In this document: positions 33,854 to 37,409 of the stretch, piece by piece
Position numbering within the stretch: the first letter of the stretch is position 1
Layout: each line of letters opens with the position of its first letter
Origin: an uncultured Pseudomonadota bacterium
GTDB taxonomy: Bacteria > Myxococcota_A > UBA796 > SXON01
Assembly: GCA_903959175.1 (NCBI GenBank)
Contig: CAJBVW010000604.1
Location: 1-37,409, forward strand
Reading direction: 5' to 3'
DNA: 37,409 nucleotides
Translations under genes and position numbers: made by a program
Notes under the pieces: model-generated
What the model was told of the DNA's origin: nothing
Database searches by the model: none
The model's input: the letters and a program-made list of their open reading frames with translations, nothing else

Positions 33854-34820
33854 GTGGTGGGGTGCGACGACGGACCCGTGGCCGGCCTGGCCGGAGTCCC
33901 GCATGCACGACTGGATCGTCGCCCAGGGCTTTGCGGAGAAGACTGTTCGAACCGCCGACTGCGCTCGGCGTGCCTTCCTGCCATTCCTGGGCGACAAGCG
34001 CCTCGACGCCATCACGGTCGCGGACGGTGACAGCTTCGTCTGCCGGCTTCGCGAGCGCGGCTGCCGGTCCCGCACGTGCCAGATCTACCTCGGCTGGTTC
34101 CAGCGCTCGCTCGACGTCGCCGCCAAGGACGGCGTCATCCCCACGGCCCCGAAGCTCAACACCGTCCCGGGGACGGACCGTCGAAGCTCGCCGTGGCTCA
34201 CTCCCGGCCAGACCCGGGAGTTGTACCAGGAGCTGGATCGGAGGGTGGACCTCGGCATCTGCCCGGCAGGCTCTGCTCTGGCCATCCGACTCGGCGAGAC
34301 GCTCTTCATGCGCCCCGGCGAGGTCCTGAACCGGCGATGGTCGGACATCCAGCGCGATCCGGACTGGAGCACCGGCGACATCTCGATCCGCGCGGTGAAC
34401 CTTCCGAACGGCAAGCGCTGGTCCCCGAAGAACAAGCCCAGCGTGCGAACGATCTCGAGCCCGCCCGAGCTCCTGCGCCGCCTGCGCGACCACTGGGTCG
34501 CGGCTGGCCAGCCGCGCGATGGGTGGATCTTCCCGGCGGAGGACGCCCCCGACAAGCCGCTGGGGTCGTTCAAAAAGGCCCTCGCTGGCGCCTGCCGCAC
34601 CATCGGCCTCCCGGTACTGAACCCGCACGCCCTGCGCCATACCGGCGCGACCCGCCTTGCCTTCGCCGGCGTCGAGCGGCGCACGACCATGAAGGTCGGC
34701 GGCTGGACCACCGGCGACATGCTCGACGAGATCTACGAGCACACGTCGGACCAGCGTGCCGCGGATGTCCTGAAGGCCAACGAGGTCGTTGGCGGCGGCG
34801 TGGGGGATGGTGGGTCGTGA
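33618..34820 (+). CDS. Tyrosine-type site-specific recombinase (integrase)
   Basis: 400 residues from TTG 33618, which lies 4 bases after a full AAGGAGG ribosome-binding site; the next likely in-frame Met is much deeper. Domains: an N-terminal AP2-like strand region ('ETYFKIAYKEGTKQRRAALGFLSKTDAEAALRHWEARR'), a SAM-like core-binding domain (about 95-190), and the catalytic domain with R232 (FMRPGEVL), H337-xx-R340-H341 (HALRHTG), W363 in the His/Trp position and nucleophile Y373 (EIYEH). All catalytic residues seem present. It should integrate the element into the tRNA-Pro 3' end, by analogy with tRNA-adjacent integrases. It overlaps the HTH gene in another frame. Confidence 0.88.
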   Translation: MASLAKEQRKNPASGRMETYFKIAYKEGTKQRRAALGFLSKTDAEAALRHWEARRLLGLECEPLTASPTSRVASPTLAKWWGATTDPWPAWPESRMHDWIVAQGFAEKTVRTADCARRAFLPFLGDKRLDAITVADGDSFVCRLRERGCRSRTCQIYLGWFQRSLDVAAKDGVIPTAPKLNTVPGTDRRSSPWLTPGQTRELYQELDRRVDLGICPAGSALAIRLGETLFMRPGEVLNRRWSDIQRDPDWSTGDISIRAVNLPNGKRWSPKNKPSVRTISSPPELLRRLRDHWVAAGQPRDGWIFPAEDAPDKPLGSFKKALAGACRTIGLPVLNPHALRHTGATRLAFAGVERRTTMKVGGWTTGDMLDEIYEHTSDQRAADVLKANEVVGGGVGDGGS

Positions 34821-34832
34821 GCGCGGCTGTCG

Positions 34833-35249
34833 ATGGTGGTGGACCTTGGTGATCTGTTCCCTTCCCTCCAACACGTCCCCCTCGCCCAGGTCGAGCACGC
34901 GTTCGACCCGGCGCTCGTGTCCGTGACCGCGGACGGCCGCGGCGATCTTGAGGCGTTCCTGGGTCGGGAGCTGCCCGAGACCTTCCGCCTGTTCACGCAC
35001 CTCGGCCACGTCTCGCACTGCCCCCGTCGCTACCCGTTCCTGCGGGTACCCCCGGCGGGATGGCGAGGTCGTACCTCCGGTGCCCCCGTTCTCAGCGACG
35101 GCCAGTACCGCGCGGCGAGCGCCTCGAGGGTCTTCACGGCGAGCCTGAAGAAGGGGATCCGGAATCGGCTCACGGCGATGCCGGGCGAGCTGACGGCGAA
35201 GCGCCCGCAGGCGGGGCCGGCTCTCGCCGACCCCGCCTGGGCCACGCCC
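34833..35249 (+). pseudogene. Coding-like remnant behind the integrase
   Basis: The frame from ATG 34833 shows strong G/C preference in third positions for about 70 codons ('VPLAQVEHAFDPALVSVTADGRGDLEAFLGRELPETFRLFTHLGHV') and again from about 35095 to 35235 ('RVFTASLKKGIRNRLTAMPGELTAKRPQ'), but loses it between about 35040 and 35090. The frame then runs on without a stop into the antisense of well-supported minus-strand genes. It may be a small element gene truncated at its 3' end, or a gene with compensating frameshifts. No family recognised. The stretch 34821-35249 holds no other convincing gene. Confidence 0.25.
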
Positions 35250-35414
35250 CTACTTCTTCCCGCTCGCCGGCGGCACCTTGCCCTGGTTGGCGTTCTTGTC
35301 GCCGGCGCCCTGCGCCCGCTCCTTGAAGCCCTGGTTGGTGCCGCTCTTGTCGGCCTGGCTCTGGATGCGCGAGGCATCCTTCGGCGTCATCGGGGTCTGC
35401 TTCTTGTCCGACAT
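35250..35414 (-). CDS. SMP-like small protein of mobile elements
   Basis: 54 residues. The sequence 'PMTPKDASRIQSQADKSGTNQGFKERAQGAGDKNANQG' resembles the short seed-maturation-protein-like (SMP) polypeptides common on plasmids and integrative elements, whose usual form is M-T-P-x-A-A-x-R-I-Q-S followed by F-x-x-R-A-Q-x-A-A. It is hydrophilic, rich in Lys, Gln, Asn and Ala, without a signal or membrane segment, and likely disordered. Function unknown. AAGGAG lies about 10 bases before ATG 35414. It precedes, on the same strand, nothing obvious; the radical SAM gene ends 87 bases upstream of it, so it may be the last gene of that transcript. Confidence 0.7.
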   Translation of the reverse strand: MSDKKQTPMTPKDASRIQSQADKSGTNQGFKERAQGAGDKNANQGKVPPASGKK

Positions 35415-35501
35415 GGGCTCGGATCTCCTTGTTGGTTGTGCCCTTTCGGGCGGTGCACCACCGACCCGCGGAATGCGAGCGGCGGAAGGGGGCGAGCACG
35501 C

Positions 35502-36755
35502 TCAGGCCGCGCCCGACGGATCGGAAGAGTCGGGCGGGTCGAGGCGCTCGGCGAGCGCCCTCATCGCCAGCCACTCCGCGTTCGAGAAGCTGGACGACGC
35601 ATTCACGACGGGGATCTCGTCGTCGCTCTCGACGAGGCCCCAGCGGGCGCGGTCCCGGTCGAGTCCGGTCCCGCGCAGCAGCATCAGCGGGAACGCCTTC
35701 AGCGTGGAGACACCGCGCTCCTGGCACCACTGGACGCTGGCCTCGAACGCGGCGACAGTCTGCTCAGGCAGCCCGTAGATGAGCGACACCTCGAAGGCGA
35801 TCCCCCGACGATGGAGCGCCGCGATCACGGCTTCTGCCTTCGCGAGGTCGTTCATGCGACCCACCGCCCGCATCTCCGCCCGTTGCACGGTCTGGAGGCC
35901 GAACTCCAGGCGAATGTCGAGCCCCTTGCAGGCGTCCAGGAACTCGTCGTCGATCAGCTCGAACCGCGACTGGAGCGAGATTCGGCCGCTGAAGCCGCCT
36001 TCTCGGAACCTGCGCAGTATGTCCACGGCGGCAGGATTCGAGTGGAAGATAGGGTCGAGCACGGCGATGTCCCGGGCTCCGCCGCGCACGAAGCACTCGA
36101 TTTCTGCGGCCGTGCGCGCGGGCGCGAGGACGTTCTGCCGTAGGCGGGAGCCCGACTCCCGGTGCTGGCAGAAGGTGCACGCGTAGATGCAGCCGCGCTG
36201 GGTCTCCCACCGCACGAACCCGCTCGGTGGCAACGCGCCACCCAAGAAGGGAGAGGGCAGGCGCCGGAGGTCAACCGACGCCGGAAGCTCGGACACGTCG
36301 TGCCCGCGCCGGCTCACCCCGACAAGATCGACGGGCGCGTCGGTGGCCACGACGGCCGCAAGCGCGTCCTCGGCGTAGCCCCGGATGAAGATGTCCGCGT
36401 CCGGATACGTGCGGTCGATACCGGGCGGTGCGTAGCTGATCTGCGGCCCGCCCAGGATGATCCTTCCCGCGAAGCCGGACTGCCGGAGCGCAGGGAGGAG
36501 CCACTGCACCACGGGCTCGTTCCAGACGTAGGCGCCGATGGCCACGTCGGCCTGGCCATTGCGCGTCGCGGCGAGGACCGCCGCGAGGACCGCCGACCGC
36601 GTGAACGCCGGGTCGTTGACGGCAAAGGCGACGGGCGTGACCACGAGGTCACGGACCTCCACCAGGCGGGCCAGGAGCGAGGCGTGACCGAGGGAGGTCC
36701 GCGGGTCCTTGGGCCTGATCCAGTCGAGGGAGACGAGAACGAGGTGGCGGCTCAT
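35502..36755 (-). CDS. Cobalamin-binding-type radical SAM protein
   Basis: 417 residues. Residues 1-160 have the Rossmann-like layout of a B12-binding domain of class B radical SAM enzymes ('LVLVSLDW', 'ADVAIGAYVWNEPVVQWLLPALRQSGFAGRIILGGPQISYAP', 'ADIFIRGYAEDAL'), without the classical DxHxxG base-off motif. The radical SAM core has C189-x3-C193-x2-C196 (RGCIYACTFC), 'DIAVLDPIFHSNP' and 'RLEFGLQTVQRAEMRAVGR', with 'FEVSLIYGLPEQTVAAFEASV' near the end. Such enzymes methylate unreactive carbons or carry out other B12-dependent radical steps, on peptides, lipids or small molecules. Its start overlaps the DUF4258 stop (ATGA, 36752-36755). Substrate unknown; no precursor peptide is obvious. Confidence 0.85.
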   Translation of the reverse strand: MSRHLVLVSLDWIRPKDPRTSLGHASLLARLVEVRDLVVTPVAFAVNDPAFTRSAVLAAVLAATRNGQADVAIGAYVWNEPVVQWLLPALRQSGFAGRIILGGPQISYAPPGIDRTYPDADIFIRGYAEDALAAVVATDAPVDLVGVSRRGHDVSELPASVDLRRLPSPFLGGALPPSGFVRWETQRGCIYACTFCQHRESGSRLRQNVLAPARTAAEIECFVRGGARDIAVLDPIFHSNPAAVDILRRFREGGFSGRISLQSRFELIDDEFLDACKGLDIRLEFGLQTVQRAEMRAVGRMNDLAKAEAVIAALHRRGIAFEVSLIYGLPEQTVAAFEASVQWCQERGVSTLKAFPLMLLRGTGLDRDRARWGLVESDDEIPVVNASSSFSNAEWLAMRALAERLDPPDSSDPSGAA

Positions 36756-37003
36756 GCGGCCCGCCCATCAAGCCAGTGCGCCGTGACGACGCGGCGACGG
36801 AAGCCGTCGACGACGACCCGCAGCCCATCCTGGAAGTCCCCGCCGCAGCGGCACGCGAGTTCCCGGGCGGTGAGCGTGAAGATCTGGCCGCGCCCGTAGA
36901 CTTGGGGCCGACTGCCGACAACTGCGTCGACCCAGCGGCGCAGGATGCCGCGTTCATCTAGGCGCTGGAGCGCGTGTTGGGAGTAGCGGAGACGCTGGGG
37001 CAT
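36752..37003 (-). CDS. DUF4258-type small protein
   Basis: 83 residues from ATG 37003, 4 bases after AAGGAG; an upstream in-frame extension passes through the operator and is rejected. The sequence 'RYSQHALQRLDERGILRRWVDAVV' followed by a beta-rich part ('QVYGRGQIFTLTARELACRCGGDFQDGLRVVVDGFRRRVVTAHW') matches DUF4258 proteins, a RelE/BrnT-like fold group often suspected to be small RNases or toxin-like. Two Cys flank Arg (CRCGG). It is translationally coupled to the radical SAM gene, so a stand-alone toxin is not the only possibility: it may be the enzyme's partner or substrate carrier. No antitoxin is visible beside it. Confidence 0.7.
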   Translation of the reverse strand: MPQRLRYSQHALQRLDERGILRRWVDAVVGSRPQVYGRGQIFTLTARELACRCGGDFQDGLRVVVDGFRRRVVTAHWLDGRAA

Positions 37004-37044
37004 TGAACTCCTTGAGGTGCCCCCGCATCGTAGGTCGCCCATGC

Positions 37045-37113
37045 CCGTACGGAGCCGTACGGAGTCCGTAGGCACGCGCATGATCGAGCGTTAGTCTACG
37101 GAGTCCGTACGGA
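37045..37113. promoter_or_regulatory. Paired palindromic operator between divergent element genes
   Basis: TACGGAGTCCGTA (TACGGA-N-TCCGTA) occurs at 37058-37070 and 37097-37109. Extra TACGGA half-sites lie at 37048-37053 and 37108-37113, so half-sites are spaced 10 and 11 bases within each cluster and the two palindrome centres are 39 bases apart. It separates the DUF4258 gene (minus) from the gene at 37160 (plus) and should control one or both. Confidence 0.6.
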
Positions 37114-37159
37114 CATCTCGGCAGCCCGACGAGTCATCCTTCCAGCCACCGGAGGCCCG

Positions 37160-37409
37160 ATGCCTGAATCCCACGACCTCACCCCCCGCCAGAGGGCGGC
37201 CTGGTGCGCACAGATCGGCGCGCTCTTCTTGAAGGAGGGAAACTGTTCCAAGCTGGCCGAGAAGGGTGGCTTCGGTGAGCGAAACGCGAAGACCGTCGCC
37301 GGCTACATCGGCGAGTTTCGGGACGGGAAGCCTCGCGCGCTCCGGTATTTCCTCGGGGAGCCGGCCCGCCTGGACCGGCTGGCGAAGGCGCTCGACTCGG
37401 ACGCCGACA
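37160..37409 (+). CDS. Start of an unknown element protein (truncated by window end)
   Basis: 83 codons are present and the frame is still open at the end. ATG 37160 follows GGAGG by 4 bases. The sequence 'LTPRQRAAWCAQIGALFLKEGNCSKLAEKGGFGERNAKTVAGYIGEFRDGKPRALRYFLGEPARLDRLAKAL' is helical, and its second half looks like a helix-turn-helix or a small N-terminal domain seen in front of signalling ATPases. I do not recognise the family. It is divergent from the DUF4258/radical SAM pair and shares their palindromic control region, so it may encode their regulator or another cargo function. Confidence 0.65.
   Translation, partial: MPESHDLTPRQRAAWCAQIGALFLKEGNCSKLAEKGGFGERNAKTVAGYIGEFRDGKPRALRYFLGEPARLDRLAKALDSDAD

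Larger units (their letters stand above)
32195..37409. mobile_element. Left part of a probable integrative element at tRNA-Pro
   Basis: Starting at the 3' end of tRNA-Pro, the region holds an XRE repressor, an excisionase-like HTH gene, a tyrosine recombinase, a plasmid/element-type SMP-like small protein and cargo genes. AT content looks somewhat higher and codon choice less uniform than in the chromosomal part (visual impression). No second copy of the tRNA 3' end is found, so the far boundary is outside the window. Whether it is a phage, an ICE or a satellite cannot be told: no structural, replication or conjugation gene is present here. Confidence 0.65.

Noticed and set aside
36752-37003. 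DUF4258 gene as one half of a toxin-antitoxin pair
   Set aside because: The adjacent gene is a 417-residue radical SAM enzyme, not a small antitoxin; no antitoxin-like HTH is coupled to it, so I kept only the family name.
32195-37409. Second attachment site (copy of the tRNA-Pro 3' end)
   Set aside because: No second copy of the acceptor/T-arm sequence was found to the right of the tRNA within the window; the element probably continues beyond 37409.

Overview
The window is high-GC bacterial DNA, most consistent with a member of the Myxococcota (former deltaproteobacteria). The evidence is a CdnL/CarD-type regulator very close in layout to the Myxococcus protein, an MglA-like GTPase, a PKD/Ig-repeat lipoprotein pair, Asp/Ala/Thr-rich linkers behind lipobox cysteines, and an unusual density of lipoproteins (eight with a recognisable lipobox) together with an lgt gene. 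Most of the window reads as chromosome. The last 5.2 kb, beyond a tRNA-Pro gene, looks like the left end of an integrated mobile element.

Layout. 1-1.65 kb: end of a TPR-type protein, then a minus-strand HEAT-repeat protein and a secreted outer-membrane-like protein. 1.75-7.8 kb: two tandem PKD-type lipoproteins, a secreted propeller-like protein and a translationally coupled polytopic GT39/ArnT-like glycosyltransferase, followed by tRNA-Leu(CAG). 8.06-8.57 kb: a NUDIX hydrolase of the ADP-ribose pyrophosphatase type. 8.7-14.0 kb: a tight four-gene operon behind a very good sigma-54-like site, encoding propeller lipoprotein A, propeller lipoprotein B, an outer-membrane beta-barrel-like protein and A', a duplicate of A; a minus-strand lgt gene collides with its end. 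15.0-18.1 kb: an MglA-like GTPase with a C-terminal membrane anchor, then recJ. 18.1-22.7 kb: a small Cys-rich lipoprotein, mitochondrial-type aconitase with a clear terminator hairpin, then a minus-strand run of rhodanese-like, GNAT and PPC-like lipoprotein genes.

22.75-25.5 kb: a four-gene cluster with overlapping stops and starts, encoding an exported SRPBCC protein, a TPR-like membrane protein, a radical SAM/SPASM enzyme with a membrane-anchor-like N-terminus, and a small membrane protein. This is the best candidate in the chromosomal part for an undescribed modification pathway. 25.5-27.2 kb (minus): two LptF/LptG-like permeases, one with almost no periplasmic domain. 27.4-30.0 kb: cdnL, cysS, rdgB. 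30.0-32.1 kb: a small membrane protein diverging from a GH13 amylase-type lipoprotein across a helically phased operator-like repeat array.

32.1-37.4 kb: tRNA-Pro(TGG), then an XRE repressor diverging from an excisionase-like HTH gene that overlaps a tyrosine recombinase in another frame, a coding-like remnant, a 54-residue SMP-like protein, a cobalamin-binding-type radical SAM enzyme translationally coupled to a small DUF4258 protein, a paired palindromic operator, and the start of a further gene that runs off the window. This mobile cargo (radical SAM plus DUF4258 under a palindromic operator) is the other candidate for an undescribed system. The distal attachment site is not in the window.
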